In this document: positions 30,701 to 39,769 of the stretch, in pieces
Layout of the letters: the number at the start of each line of letters is the position of its first letter
Numbering within the stretch: the first letter of the stretch is position 1
DNA from: Neolewinella aquimaris
GTDB lineage: Bacteria > Bacteroidota > Bacteroidia > Chitinophagales > Saprospiraceae
NCBI RefSeq assembly: GCF_014197245.1
Contig: NZ_JACIFF010000010.1
Location: 1-64,000 of the forward strand
Direction: 5' to 3'
DNA length: 64,000 nt
Position numbers and translations under genes: made by a program
Notes under the pieces: generated by a model
What the model was told of the DNA's origin: nothing
The model's input: the letters and a program-made list of their open reading frames with translations, nothing else
The model's database searches: none

Positions 30701-32961
30701 CAAACGTTTACTTCTTCCCAGACGGTGATGTCCAGATTATAGGCGGTATGCTGCTCGAGGATCGGTAGGTCTTGGTAGCAGGAAGACTCCAGGTCGCTGA
30801 TTACGATGGTGGGAGGGTTGCGGTAGGTGAAAAGCAGGACAGAATCTTGGTCGGAGAGATCGATGTCGCGCGCTTCACCGAAAAAGCCTTCGATCTCTCC
30901 CCCATCGTAGCCCGGGGCGGCGACTACGTTGCTGATCTCCACCCGAAAGGGCCTAGCCGGCAGTTCGAAGGCGTAGTAACCCGAATCGGCGCTCGTGGTC
31001 GTCTCCCGAACGAGGCACTTATCGGCGGTAAATACCCGCACCGTTGCCGTACCGAGATACTGCTCGCAGCCGGCGCGAACGTAGCCGGAGAGGGTTCGCC
31101 GTGTTTCGTCCTCTATAATCAGTCCCATAACATCCGCGGCGACCGTCAGCTCCTGACGGGCCGGCGAAAAGACGTGATCGCCCAGTTGGGGAGTGATGGT
31201 GTACTTCCCGGCCTGGGGCATCACCAGATCAAAGGTGCCGTCGTGGCTAGTGACGTTGCCTAAATTGTTGCCATTAATGAGCAACTCTGCACCCGCGACC
31301 CCGCAGGTATCCAGACCATCAACCTGTACGACGCGACCTGAAACCACGAAGGAGGTGGTATCGGTGAAGTTGACGTTGCGCTCTACGGTAATCCGGGGGG
31401 TGAGGGTGCGAGTGATGAAATTCGGATCGAAGCCGTGCCCCTCCTTGGAGGGTTCAATGCGAAACTTGGCTTCCTCTCCGTAGTATAGATTGTCGATCCG
31501 GTACCGCCCGTCTGCTTCGGTAGTTGCACAGTTGCGGGCACCGCTCGCCCGGCCCGGCAGGTTGTTCTCAAGGGTTGCACATACGGTCACCCCCTCTACG
31601 CCGGCGGAACTACCGGAAACCCCGGGTTTCGTAGCTACCGTACCCTCTATCAGGCCCACCGGGGGGTAAAGTTCCAGGGGCTTGGAAGTGGCCCGCTGGC
31701 CGAAGGCCTCAATCTCAATGGTGTATTCATAGGGGCCGAAACCGGGAAAATCCTTCGTAGTGTAAGTGCGGGCCCGAGCCGTGTCAATCAGCGTGGCGAT
31801 CAATCGGCCATCACGCTTCACGCGGGTCACGATCTGGTCGTCGGGTACGTCGGTGCGCATCTTCCAGTGCAGTTCGAAGCCCCCGTCGGGGGTGACGGCG
31901 AAGGAGTCCAGGACCGGGGCACGCAAGTCGGCGGTGCTGAGCTTGATCGACTGGGAGGCGTAGGTGTAGCCACAGCGTGTGGTACAATCCGAAGCATAAC
32001 TGCCGGCATCGTAGTTCAGTGTCGCCTCGTAATCTTTGCGACCGGGCCCTACCGGAACGGACAGTTCACCGGTCCACGGCGTGGTGGTGCGCGTCCCCTC
32101 CTTGCGTTGGGCCAGTTCCTTACCCTCGCGGGTGATGGTTACGGACTGAGGAGGTTTTATGCTTTCATTTCCGCAACCACACAGCGAGGCGTTCGGTGGC
32201 GTTACGGTAAAATTAACCCCAGCATAGTAGTCGCTACTGGCAGACTGCCCCCCGGCCGCGACCTGAGCCGGCTTTTCACTGCGTGAAGTTACCCGAACAC
32301 CCCGTACCCGATCGAACCAGGCCGGCTCAAGCTTTGCACCGGTGCCCAGTCCGTCGTTGTCGATGTACGTCTCACTTTGCCCGTTCAGGCCATTGGCGTT
32401 AAAGACAACAGCCTCAACTAAGCCCTTTACGATAATGTATTCGTATCCGTCAAACTTGATCAGCTGCTGTTTGTTGGGTCCGGCGTCGTAGTCGCCCGGT
32501 CCAAAGCCCTGGAAAATGTAGGGACGGCCGACCTCCCCTTCTTCGTCAAAGAGATAAACGATGGGCGTATCAACGGCAATCCGTTCGACCTTCATGAATT
32601 CCGCCCGATCACGCCAGTTGCCGAGGTCCGGATAGTTGCCAGGAAACAACTTGAGGTCATAGGCGGGGCTATGAGCTGAATTCCCGTCGTACAACGTCAC
32701 CATTAGTCCAAGTGGGATGACGATGGAAGCCACGTTATTCTGATAGTTGATTCCACTCATGTTTAGTGACTGGGGATCGGATTGTGGGAGTAGCGTCATT
32801 TTGGTGCCGCCGAAGTTTACATCGGGGTAAATGGTGACTTCATCACCCGCCTCGGTGGCGGGTCCGGGCATTGGCTGTGCAAGAATAGCCGGGACATGAA
32901 GCAAGCAAAGTGCGATGATCGCAACAAGCGCAAGGACGGGTTGAGTAAATTTTGGGTGCAT
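27754..32961 (-). CDS. giant secreted multidomain protein with T9SS sorting domain
   Basis: A 1735-residue exported protein. In order: signal peptide (1-29, ending ILAQP); a beta/gamma-crystallin-like domain (about 40-130, VTIYPDVNFGGTKMTLLP); beta-sandwich repeats; three carboxypeptidase-regulatory-like domains (about 430-690, with EGVTVCATL, CGVAGAELLINGN and GTATVRVFTADK); an uncharacterised central region (about 870-1150) rich in Ser/Thr with a hydrophobic stretch GDVFIGAAMNIIYALADEL; a Big_5/SbsA-like domain (about 1387-1493); calcium-binding thrombospondin type 3 repeats (about 1497-1640, DGDGVxNxxDNC type); and a T9SS domain from about 1650 (VYPNPASDQLFVEL). It probably sits on the cell surface as an adhesin or an effector scaffold. 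The central part is unlike any family I know. Confidence 0.9.
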   Translation of the reverse strand: MHPKFTQPVLALVAIIALCLLHVPAILAQPMPGPATEAGDEVTIYPDVNFGGTKMTLLPQSDPQSLNMSGINYQNNVASIVIPLGLMVTLYDGNSAHSPAYDLKLFPGNYPDLGNWRDRAEFMKVERIAVDTPIVYLFDEEGEVGRPYIFQGFGPGDYDAGPNKQQLIKFDGYEYIIVKGLVEAVVFNANGLNGQSETYIDNDGLGTGAKLEPAWFDRVRGVRVTSRSEKPAQVAAGGQSASSDYYAGVNFTVTPPNASLCGCGNESIKPPQSVTITREGKELAQRKEGTRTTTPWTGELSVPVGPGRKDYEATLNYDAGSYASDCTTRCGYTYASQSIKLSTADLRAPVLDSFAVTPDGGFELHWKMRTDVPDDQIVTRVKRDGRLIATLIDTARARTYTTKDFPGFGPYEYTIEIEAFGQRATSKPLELYPPVGLIEGTVATKPGVSGSSAGVEGVTVCATLENNLPGRASGARNCATTEADGRYRIDNLYYGEEAKFRIEPSKEGHGFDPNFITRTLTPRITVERNVNFTDTTSFVVSGRVVQVDGLDTCGVAGAELLINGNNLGNVTSHDGTFDLVMPQAGKYTITPQLGDHVFSPARQELTVAADVMGLIIEDETRRTLSGYVRAGCEQYLGTATVRVFTADKCLVRETTTSADSGYYAFELPARPFRVEISNVVAAPGYDGGEIEGFFGEARDIDLSDQDSVLLFTYRNPPTIVISDLESSCYQDLPILEQHTAYNLDITVWEEVNVCPVDTGVLIITDAISDRAEPIRLPIQNGRVRYSIEAGEPNIVGPYTKGITFTAEVEGREATVTQQAIVTGVRAREKTFATVSPELPLLILRDPPGDASYSYLGSDATIQSAMSFSAKRENTTNVWTKLKVGAKFEVGFGYVTEFSVWGDLKASMSIGASSNRNEELLTEITTTERFSTSNNEAVTGAEGDVFIGAAMNIIYALADELIFDPNGCTLETDVNLIMGNDGFATTYIYTEDHIRNVLIPELNRLIVLNQTANPDTVAHYQNQVSVWQQTLQRNNQLKADANFVENKSFSALAPYDASTSATSTHAMTIEFMETIDAEVAAETGMEVAGVGFSGGVQTTFRMQMGQSQSNSVTKSTVTGFHLSDDDQGDYFSVDIKTDPVYSTPVFDLVSGRSSCPHEPGTQPRDDLRLLVEEPVATDVDPNGQAVFKLRILNVSQSEETRTYRLSFNQASNPDGARVRLGGSEIQGSIPYTVPYNNQAEATVTIERGPNAFTYRDLEFRLSSDCDNSIYRTVKLSAYFQNDCSPINLTTPETEWVVSTADADLQTVRLTNYEKDKLNRVIIQYAATGTNVWETIRTLQPGDLSDLPGGTEVSLDLGELPDGNYQLRARLNCDQGYVFSESVAGRVDRTGPKLFGVPEPADGEYSRGDVLSAAFNEAINCMVISAEDVTLTRTSDGTIIPTSVGCSDRQLLFRPDQNLFDQNGERFTLTVRDVQDLYGNPLAEPLEWSFTIGSDNTGEESTDDDGDGVLNTVDNCSLAANPEQGDLDKDGIGDACDDDIDGDGVANEVDNAPYYKNPDQTDSDNNGVGDVAEPDGDGDGDGVANATDNCASISNADQNDLDKDGIGDACDEDRDGDGVRNDLDICPDVANPLQDSSTVVNSTSCLVAVAEIELFDFLHVYPNPASDQLFVELLPARPGRLAVELYDPTGKRLYRTEVEATRQAMTLRLPVDHLPRGVYYLRLADGQRSIGRKVVIH

Positions 32962-32989
32962 GATCTATAGTGTTGGGAGTATAGGAATA

Positions 32990-33015
32990 GCCCGGCGACC
33001 GGTCGGTCACCGGGC
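32990..33015 (-). terminator. hairpin after the TPR/SnoaL gene
   Basis: GCCCGGCGACC and GGTCACCGGGC pair over all 11 positions (one G-T) around a GGTC loop. It lies between the stop of the TPR gene and the start of the giant gene, so it probably separates their transcripts. Confidence 0.65.
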
Positions 33016-33065
33016 CCTTTCCAAAAATTCATAGTGTGAAAACTGAATGCAGGGAGTAACGCGCC

Positions 33066-34679
33066 TTACTTCTTAGCGGCTTCCGCCAGCTGGTGGGTAT
33101 CGGCATATTGCTGGAAGGCGGTCACCTTCCCGTCCTTCATCGTCCAGAGGTGGGCAACCTGGGCGTCGATCACCTTGCCGCTGCCCTTGCGGCGGGCATC
33201 GTAGCGGAGGGTGGCCAGCACGCGGTTGCCGTCGACGGCGTGGAGCTCGATGTCCTTCAGCTTGAAGTAATCGTGCTCGGCACCGAGGCGGGCGAAGACG
33301 CCGTTGAGGACGGCGTCGGGACCGATGTAGGGATTGCCGTCGGCCATCGCATTGCCTTCGGCCTCATTCCAGACGATCTTGGGATCCATGGCGGCAAGCA
33401 CGGCGGGGATGTCGCCCGTGGAGAAGGCATCGTAGATGTTCTGGATCACCGTTACGTCGCCGGTTTGTGGGAGCAGGCCGAGCTGCTCGTAGAAGACCAG
33501 GTCGTTCATGAAGTCCTGCTCCTGGGCGATCTTGCCGTTCTGCATGCGGATCAGGGTCACGCCCTGCACGTCGACCGACTTGCCCGTGGCGGGAATACCG
33601 AAGAACTCACCCGTGTGCTTGCCGGCGAACCGCCAGTGCTTGACGAGCCGGTCGCCCTGGCCGAAGACGCTCTCCACTGTAAAGTCGATGTCCGAGAAGC
33701 CGGTTAGGTAGTGCTGGTAGTGGGCGCGGAAGTCTTCGATGCCGGTGACGTCCCCCGCTTCGCTCACCATACGGATGTCGGAGGCGAAGTTGGCCGCATT
33801 GATCTCGCCGATTTGCCGCTGGTTGATGATGCGGTCCCAGACCGACTCCACGTGTTCGAGCTTCTGTGCGAGGGCGGGGTCGGCGGTCGCTTCCGGCTTG
33901 TCGGCTTCTCCGGTGGCCTGACACCAGTCGGTAAACACCTGCTGCACCCGGTCGTAGGACGCCGTCATCCCCATGGCCGCCGCCTGGTTGTAGTAGCGGA
34001 CGGACGCGGCGTAGTCCTTGTTTTCGGCGTAGTACTCGGCCATGCTGTCGTAGGCGTTTGCCTCATCCGGAGCCAGGGCGAGGTACTTGTCGAAGTAGGT
34101 TTTTGCCTCCGCCATAAGGCCCTGTCCCATTTTGAGGTAGCCGAGCCCGTTGTACACCGGGGCGAAGTCGGGCGCCAGTTCGGTGAGGCGCAGGGCGTAG
34201 CGTTCGGCGGCTTCCGCATCCTTATCCGTATAGGCGGCGTGGAGGTAGGTCCATTCGTAGGCTTCGGGTACCGCGGGGTACTCCTTCGTCAGCTTTTCCA
34301 TGGTCTTGGCGGGACTGGCGTCCGGATCGTCCCGGAGTGCGACCAGGTACTCGCGCATGATCCGTTCGGCCGGCGTGAAGCCGGCGGGGTCGATGGCCAG
34401 CGCCCGCTCGATCAGGGCCGGCTTGTCGTCCTTGGGGGCCAGCACCTGGATGGAGTACACGAGCGCCATGAAGTAATCGGGATCCGCCGCGAGTGCTTCG
34501 GCCAGTGTCTCCCGTGCGGTCGCAAAGTGAATGTTGGAAGCCTGGTAGGAAGCGGTCCGGTAAGCCTCCTTGGCCGTGGTGGAGGTAGTGGAGACCGGGA
34601 GGAAGAAATCCTGGCCGATCACCGGCGCAGCGGCGCCCAGAAAGAGGAGGTAAAGAAGAATGCGTATTGTGTAGTTCAT
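33066..34679 (-). CDS. exported TPR protein with two SnoaL-like domains
   Basis: A 537-residue protein with signal peptide (ends APVIGQ, about 23). Residues about 40-265 are tetratricopeptide repeats (for example YNGLGYLKMGQGLMAEAKTYF). A SnoaL/NTF2-like polyketide-cyclase domain follows (about 300-400, with WRFAGKHTGEFFGIPATGKS), and a second NTF2-like domain occupies the end (about 405-530, IQNIYDAFSTGDIPAVLAAM). Fusing TPRs to two SnoaL domains is uncommon. It is periplasmic or secreted; function not known. The neighbouring HTCS gene is on the same strand upstream. Confidence 0.82.
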   Translation of the reverse strand: MNYTIRILLYLLFLGAAAPVIGQDFFLPVSTTSTTAKEAYRTASYQASNIHFATARETLAEALAADPDYFMALVYSIQVLAPKDDKPALIERALAIDPAGFTPAERIMREYLVALRDDPDASPAKTMEKLTKEYPAVPEAYEWTYLHAAYTDKDAEAAERYALRLTELAPDFAPVYNGLGYLKMGQGLMAEAKTYFDKYLALAPDEANAYDSMAEYYAENKDYAASVRYYNQAAAMGMTASYDRVQQVFTDWCQATGEADKPEATADPALAQKLEHVESVWDRIINQRQIGEINAANFASDIRMVSEAGDVTGIEDFRAHYQHYLTGFSDIDFTVESVFGQGDRLVKHWRFAGKHTGEFFGIPATGKSVDVQGVTLIRMQNGKIAQEQDFMNDLVFYEQLGLLPQTGDVTVIQNIYDAFSTGDIPAVLAAMDPKIVWNEAEGNAMADGNPYIGPDAVLNGVFARLGAEHDYFKLKDIELHAVDGNRVLATLRYDARRKGSGKVIDAQVAHLWTMKDGKVTAFQQYADTHQLAEAAKK

Positions 34680-34836
34680 AGCGTCTGTCGTTTTGATTCG
34701 CTACAAAACTGCCACCACGCCCGCCGCGGCCCGTTGACGCATCGGACAAAGGCTAGGACATAATTGTTATGACACTAAAAAAACCGTGTACTTATCTTAC
34801 AAATAGGGTGAAGGATATGTGCTAAGTATCTATCTT

Positions 34837-37638
34837 TCAGTCCGTTACAAAGTGACTCGGCGGGTGGCGGTACTCCTGCTGAAAGGTACGCGAGAAGTAG
34901 CTCGGATCGCTGAAACCGACGCGGTAGGCGATCTCCGAAACCGTATACCCGCCGGTGCGCAGCAGTTGCATCCCTTCCGCCAGGCGGTAACTGCGGATAA
35001 AGCGCGAGGGGGTCTTGCCGGTGATCGCCTTTACCTTGCGGTACAGCTGCATCTGACTGAGCCCGGCGGCGGCGGCCAGTTCGGCGACGCCGAAATTCGC
35101 GTCGTCCAACTGGGCACCGATGAGATCGTGCAGTTTGCGGACGAAGGCGTCTTCCCGCGATTCGGGGGTACCGTTTGCCTCTACCGTAGCGTTGCCCGCG
35201 CCGGCGTAGCGGGTCCGCAGGCGACGGCGGGATTCGATGAGTTTTTCGATCCGTACGTTCAGCTCTTCCTTGTCGAAGGGTTTGGTGAGGTAGGCATCGG
35301 CACCGAATTTGAGGCCCTGGATCCGGGCGTCCGGCGTGGTCTTAGCGGTGAGGAGGATGATCGGGATGTGGCTCGTGCGCTCGTCGGCCTTCAGCGTTTC
35401 GCACACTTCGTAGCCGTCTTTTTTGGGCATCATGACATCGGAAACGATCACGTCGGGTACCAACTGCAGGGCCAGCTCGATGCCGGCCTCCCCGTCGGCG
35501 GCGTAGTGGCAGCCGTAGCGGTCGCCCAGAATGGTCTCCAGGTAGGTGACGATGTCGCGATTGTCTTCGATGATCAACAGGACGGGCCGGTCCGGGTCGG
35601 GCAATTCGGCGACGGACTCAGCGGGTAGTGAGCGGTGTGCATCGCCGACGGGTAGAAGCACCGTGAACTCAGTGCCCTTGCCCGGCTCGCTATCCACCCC
35701 GATCGTTCCGCCCAGCAGGCCCACCAGTTCACGGGTGAGGGCCAGGCCCACCCCGCTGCCCGCTGCGGGGGAGGGTTCCGTCGGCGTCACCTGGAAGTAG
35801 CGATCGAAAATGTGCTCGGCGTCCTCCGCACTGATGCCGATTCCGGTGTCCCGAACGATCAGTTTCAGTTGGGTCCCTGTGTCGGTGACCGTGGTGCTGG
35901 CGTGTACGATGATCTTTCCCCGCGGGGGGGTGAACTTCAGGGCATTGGAGATGAGGTTGTTGACGATCTGTAGCACCTTTTCCTCGTCAAAGTCCATCAT
36001 CAGCTCCCGCACTTCGCTGTAGAAGACGAAGCGGATGTTCTTCTGCTCCGCCGCCGAGTAGAAGGACTCCGTCAGGTAATTCAGGTAGGCGATGATGTCG
36101 TCGTGCACCCAGTTTACGGGCGTGGCGCCCATCTCCAGGCGGGAAAGCTCGAGCAGGCGGTTGACGAGGTTCAGCAGGTTCCGGCCGTTGCGCTGGATCA
36201 GGTCTTTAATCTTCTCTTGTCCGCTGATCTGGTCGCTCATGCCCATGATGACGGTCAGCGGGGTGCGAAATTCGTGGGTGATGTTGGTGTAAAAGCGGGT
36301 CTTGAAGTCAGTCAGCTCCTGCAGCCGGCTTGCCTCCAGCTGCTGCTTTTCCTGGAGCAGCTTGCTCTCGCGGAGCGCAAACACGGCCTGCTCGCGCGCC
36401 TGCACCTGCTTGCGCTGCCGGTAGGCCAGTCCGAGGGAAAATATGGCCACCTCCACAATGACCCCGGCCTTCAGCCAGAAAAGGGAAAAGGGAGGTACGG
36501 CCACCCGCGTAAGCAGGCTGAGCAGGCAACCCAAGCTGAGCGCCGCGATTCCGTAGAAAATGAAAGCCCCCTGCTTGTTCCACCTCCGGTAAAGGGGGAA
36601 CAACAGTCCGACGCACGATCCGATGACGATGGCAATGTAGGCGACCGTAATGCGGTCCTCAATCGCGTAACTGTGGTTGGAGGCAATGGACACCCACACG
36701 TACACCCCCATCATAACGGCGCCCAGCCAGATCAGCCCCCGGAAGTAGCGATCCCAGCGGGGAAGCAACCGGGGCAGGTGAACGAAGGTGCGGATGAACA
36801 TCAGGTAACACATCAGCCCCAGAAAGATCGATAGCTTAAAGAAGCTGTAATTCTGCGGCCGTCCGGGAAACAGGTACTGGCCGAACCAGTCCGACAGGTC
36901 GTCGCTGAAGTAACCGCCGTACACGATCATCATCAGGATGTAGCCCGAGTAGTACACGAAACTGCGGTCGCGTCCGAAGAAGTACAGCATCAGGTTGTAC
37001 AGAAACATCATGCCCAGAAAGCCGATGAAGAGGGCATCCGCGGCCTTGCGCTTCAGGAGCTTGTCGTAGAATACCTCGGTGGTCTGCAGGTAGAGGTGGA
37101 ACGACGGGGCCAGCGACACCCGCTCGCTCCGTCCCCGGAAGTAGACGGTCGTCACCTCCCCGGGGGGCAGGGTGAGTTTGACCAGGTTGCCCTTCGTGGT
37201 GGGTACGAAGGGCTTTTCCGCCGGGGGCAGGAAGGTGCCGTTGCGCTCCACCGACCAGTTGCCGTCGGCGTCGGCGGTGTACACTTCCAGTTCGGTCCAG
37301 GTGCCCGAGAAGTACAGCACCCACTCGGTCTGCCGTTCGGCCCGGGGGAGGCGGTTGCTGACGCGCAGCTTGCCCCAGTAGTAGTGGTTTGCCTCCGGGG
37401 AGGGGAAGTCGGCGGCGGGCGCGAAGGAGCTTTGTCTTACCCCGTCGATCGTCAGTTCCCCGTCGGGGTCGGGCAGCACTCCCACGTAGTCGATCAGGCG
37501 GTAGTTATGTTGCTCGTCGGTGAGCACGCAGACGCGGTCGGGGCCGTCGCTCCCGGTGCCCCCCCGCCCATTAACGGTGAGGGAAATTACGCAGCACAGT
37601 ATGGTGATCAGGTACCGGCGACCGGCGTAAGTGCACAT
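34837..37638 (-). CDS. hybrid two-component regulator (7TM-DISM, kinase, receiver, AraC)
   Basis: A 933-residue single-protein signal system (HTCS class, but with a 7TM-DISM sensor instead of a propeller). In order: signal peptide; extracellular beta domain 7TMR-DISMED2 (about 40-185); seven helices (about 195-405); coiled linker; HisKA with His458 in NITHEFRTPLT; HATPase_c (about 550-665, VRDTGIGIS and GSGVGLAL); receiver with phospho-acceptor Asp near 736 in VSDVMMPKKDG; AraC-type HTH (about 835-933, GLSQMQLYRKVKAITG and VGFSDPSYFSRTF). It senses an outside ligand and regulates transcription directly. Target is likely adjacent, perhaps the TPR/SnoaL or giant surface gene. Confidence 0.92.
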   Translation of the reverse strand: MCTYAGRRYLITILCCVISLTVNGRGGTGSDGPDRVCVLTDEQHNYRLIDYVGVLPDPDGELTIDGVRQSSFAPAADFPSPEANHYYWGKLRVSNRLPRAERQTEWVLYFSGTWTELEVYTADADGNWSVERNGTFLPPAEKPFVPTTKGNLVKLTLPPGEVTTVYFRGRSERVSLAPSFHLYLQTTEVFYDKLLKRKAADALFIGFLGMMFLYNLMLYFFGRDRSFVYYSGYILMMIVYGGYFSDDLSDWFGQYLFPGRPQNYSFFKLSIFLGLMCYLMFIRTFVHLPRLLPRWDRYFRGLIWLGAVMMGVYVWVSIASNHSYAIEDRITVAYIAIVIGSCVGLLFPLYRRWNKQGAFIFYGIAALSLGCLLSLLTRVAVPPFSLFWLKAGVIVEVAIFSLGLAYRQRKQVQAREQAVFALRESKLLQEKQQLEASRLQELTDFKTRFYTNITHEFRTPLTVIMGMSDQISGQEKIKDLIQRNGRNLLNLVNRLLELSRLEMGATPVNWVHDDIIAYLNYLTESFYSAAEQKNIRFVFYSEVRELMMDFDEEKVLQIVNNLISNALKFTPPRGKIIVHASTTVTDTGTQLKLIVRDTGIGISAEDAEHIFDRYFQVTPTEPSPAAGSGVGLALTRELVGLLGGTIGVDSEPGKGTEFTVLLPVGDAHRSLPAESVAELPDPDRPVLLIIEDNRDIVTYLETILGDRYGCHYAADGEAGIELALQLVPDVIVSDVMMPKKDGYEVCETLKADERTSHIPIILLTAKTTPDARIQGLKFGADAYLTKPFDKEELNVRIEKLIESRRRLRTRYAGAGNATVEANGTPESREDAFVRKLHDLIGAQLDDANFGVAELAAAAGLSQMQLYRKVKAITGKTPSRFIRSYRLAEGMQLLRTGGYTVSEIAYRVGFSDPSYFSRTFQQEYRHPPSHFVTD

Positions 37639-37844
37639 CGGCGTTTAATATAGGCACGGGCCGATCATTTCCGCGTAAATGTCTTGTTAAAACATGTATG
37701 GTCGTAACGGGGCGTTTGCTCTTCCGGGTTTGCATTGCTCCCGCGCGCCGCCGCCAAAAGGCAAAGGCTGAGCTGATTTGGGCGGGTGCGCGGGTGCAGA
37801 GTTAATTCTCAAAAAGCAGGGAACGTAGGCTCCCACCCGAACGA

Positions 37845-38864
37845 CTACCCCAACACGCTGACCAGCAGGTAGGTGAGGGCGAAGGCGATGACCGGTGCTA
37901 CGCACCAAACGGTGAAGAACAGCTTTACCGTGCGGTTGGAAAAGGTGGCCCGGGTGCCCTTCTTGCTGATGCTGAGGGCGATGAAGGCGGCTCCGTTCAA
38001 CTGGACCAGCGAAGTGGGAATGCCCCGGGTGACGGAGGCGTACAGCAGCAGACTGGCCACCACGAGGGCGATGACGGTAGCGGAAAAGGGGCCGACGTCC
38101 ACGATCTCCTTACCGGTAGACTGGGTCACCTTGTGGCCGAGGAGGGAGCTGCCGATGGCGAAACAGGGTGCCACGATGAGCACCGAGAGGATGATGATGG
38201 GCAGGAAATTGCCGATGGCCTCCGCGCCGATCTCGTTGGCCGTGAGGGAGGCGATGGGGGCGGCGGCGTTGGCTACGTTGTTGGCGCCGATGGAGAAGGC
38301 CACGTAGAGGGACGCGAAGATCAGGCAGGCCTTCAGGACGGGGTGGTTGCGGAGGTGGGCGTAGTCGTCCGTAAACACCCGCCGCTTCAGCACCGGAAAG
38401 ACGAACAGCGAAAAGACCAGCATGACGGCGAATGCGACGATGGGCAGGACAATCCACATGGGAATGATCTCGTAGAAAAGCTTGCGGGTGTTCAGTCCTT
38501 CGAGGGCGGTGGCGGCCCCGGCGATCGCGAGCACTGTCGACTGGCTCGTCGACTGCGGTACCCCGATCAGGTTGGATACCAGCAGCGTAATGCCGATCGA
38601 GAACAGAATCAGGGAGGTGATGAAGGGGGTGAAGAACTGCTGCTCCAGCAGCCCCTTGCCGAGGGTGAGGGATACTTCCTCCCCGGCCAGGAGGGCACCG
38701 GCCAGCACCATCACGCCGAAGAGGCCGGGAATGACCGATCGCTTGATCACGTTGGCCCCGTAGGCGGCGGAGAAGGCCGGGGCCGTGCCGCTGCCGCCCA
38801 TGTTGACGGCCAGGAACATGGCGAGGAGGAAGGGGATGGTCAGTCCGGTGAACAGCTCAGACAT
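37845..38864 (-). CDS. PiT-family inorganic phosphate (or sulfate) permease
   Basis: A 339-residue inner-membrane transporter. The two inverted PiT signatures are present: VNMGGSGTAPAFSAAYGANV near the N-terminus and SIGANNVANAAAP at about residue 185. PiT proteins import metal-phosphate with H+ or Na+; the shorter CysP subgroup carries sulfate, and the length here is compatible with either. It lies 12 bases after a DUF2490 gene on the same strand, so they form an operon. Confidence 0.87.
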   Translation of the reverse strand: MSELFTGLTIPFLLAMFLAVNMGGSGTAPAFSAAYGANVIKRSVIPGLFGVMVLAGALLAGEEVSLTLGKGLLEQQFFTPFITSLILFSIGITLLVSNLIGVPQSTSQSTVLAIAGAATALEGLNTRKLFYEIIPMWIVLPIVAFAVMLVFSLFVFPVLKRRVFTDDYAHLRNHPVLKACLIFASLYVAFSIGANNVANAAAPIASLTANEIGAEAIGNFLPIIILSVLIVAPCFAIGSSLLGHKVTQSTGKEIVDVGPFSATVIALVVASLLLYASVTRGIPTSLVQLNGAAFIALSISKKGTRATFSNRTVKLFFTVWCVAPVIAFALTYLLVSVLG

Positions 38865-38876
38865 AAAGCGCGCGCA

Positions 38877-39599
38877 TTAAGCGCCCTTCTGGGGCAATTG
38901 GTGGTGAACGGTGAAGCGGACGATGTGGCGGTCGTAGAACTCCTGTCCCGACGGCCGCTGCTGGAACCAGTTGAGGTAGCCCAGCTCGAAACCTACCCGC
39001 TTGGTGGGGAAATACTGCACGCTTGCCCCGTAGCGGTTCTGGTCGAAGACGTTGAGCGCGATCTGCTTGCCGGCATTCAGCAGGATCTCCTCGAAGGCGC
39101 GGACCTGCAGCTTGGTCGTGGGCAGGTAGCGCAATTCCGCCCGGTAGCGGAAGCGGTAGTTCGAAAAGGCGAAACCACCCTCAGGGGCTTCGAAGTAGCG
39201 CAGTTCGCCCCAGTAGCGGTGGTGGAGGCCGACCTTCTCCGAAAAGGCCTGGTAGCCGGCTATTTCAACCATGGGCCGCAGTTCGTTGCGTACGCTAGCC
39301 ACCGGCACCAGCGGATCGTGGGGAAGGGATTGGCGGAAAGCGGTGAGGCCGAGTCCCGCGTTCCAGCCCTTACCGAGCTTGCGCTCCACCACCGTGCGGG
39401 AGATCAGCTGGTGCTGTCGCCAGGGAAACCAGTAGGTGCGTTCCTCGACTTCCTGTCGGAGGGCATGGGTCTCGTTCAGTGGGACGCGGAGGTTGTAGCG
39501 GAGCCAGAGTAGGTGCTGGGAATCGACGTTTTTCTGGGAGTGGGCCGGGTGCGTGTTCAGTAATAAAAGCAGCAGCAACAACAGCCGGAGTAGGGGCAT
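38877..39599 (-). CDS. DUF2490 outer-membrane protein
   Basis: A 240-residue beta-barrel-like protein. Leucine-rich signal peptide (MPLLRLLLLLLLLLNTHPAHS), then alternating strands typical of DUF2490: LLWLRYNLRVPL, RTYWFPWRQHQ, RYWGELRYFEAPEGG, YFPTKRVGFELGYLNWFQ. Function unknown, probably an 11- or 12-stranded outer-membrane barrel. It is the first gene of the pair with the PiT permease, suggesting a link to anion uptake. Confidence 0.82.
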   Translation of the reverse strand: MPLLRLLLLLLLLLNTHPAHSQKNVDSQHLLWLRYNLRVPLNETHALRQEVEERTYWFPWRQHQLISRTVVERKLGKGWNAGLGLTAFRQSLPHDPLVPVASVRNELRPMVEIAGYQAFSEKVGLHHRYWGELRYFEAPEGGFAFSNYRFRYRAELRYLPTTKLQVRAFEEILLNAGKQIALNVFDQNRYGASVQYFPTKRVGFELGYLNWFQQRPSGQEFYDRHIVRFTVHHQLPQKGA

Positions 39600-39709
39600 A
39601 TCAGAAATTGGTGCGCAAAGATACTGAGGGGGGAAATCCCCGCTGCGGAAAAATTAATCGGCATCCTTTGTGCGTCCCATCCAACGGCAAGAACCGGCTA
39701 TACCAACAA

Positions 39710-39740
39710 AAGAAAAGGGCCTCCCCTGCGAGAGACCCTT
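39710..39740 (-). terminator. terminator of the alcohol dehydrogenase gene
   Basis: On the minus strand AAGGGTCTC, an 8-base loop, GAGGCCCTT, then TTCTTTT. It sits 30 bases after the stop of the alcohol dehydrogenase gene. Confidence 0.65.
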
Positions 39741-39769
39741 ACGTAAGTTCAAGTCGGAGTAACGGTGGC

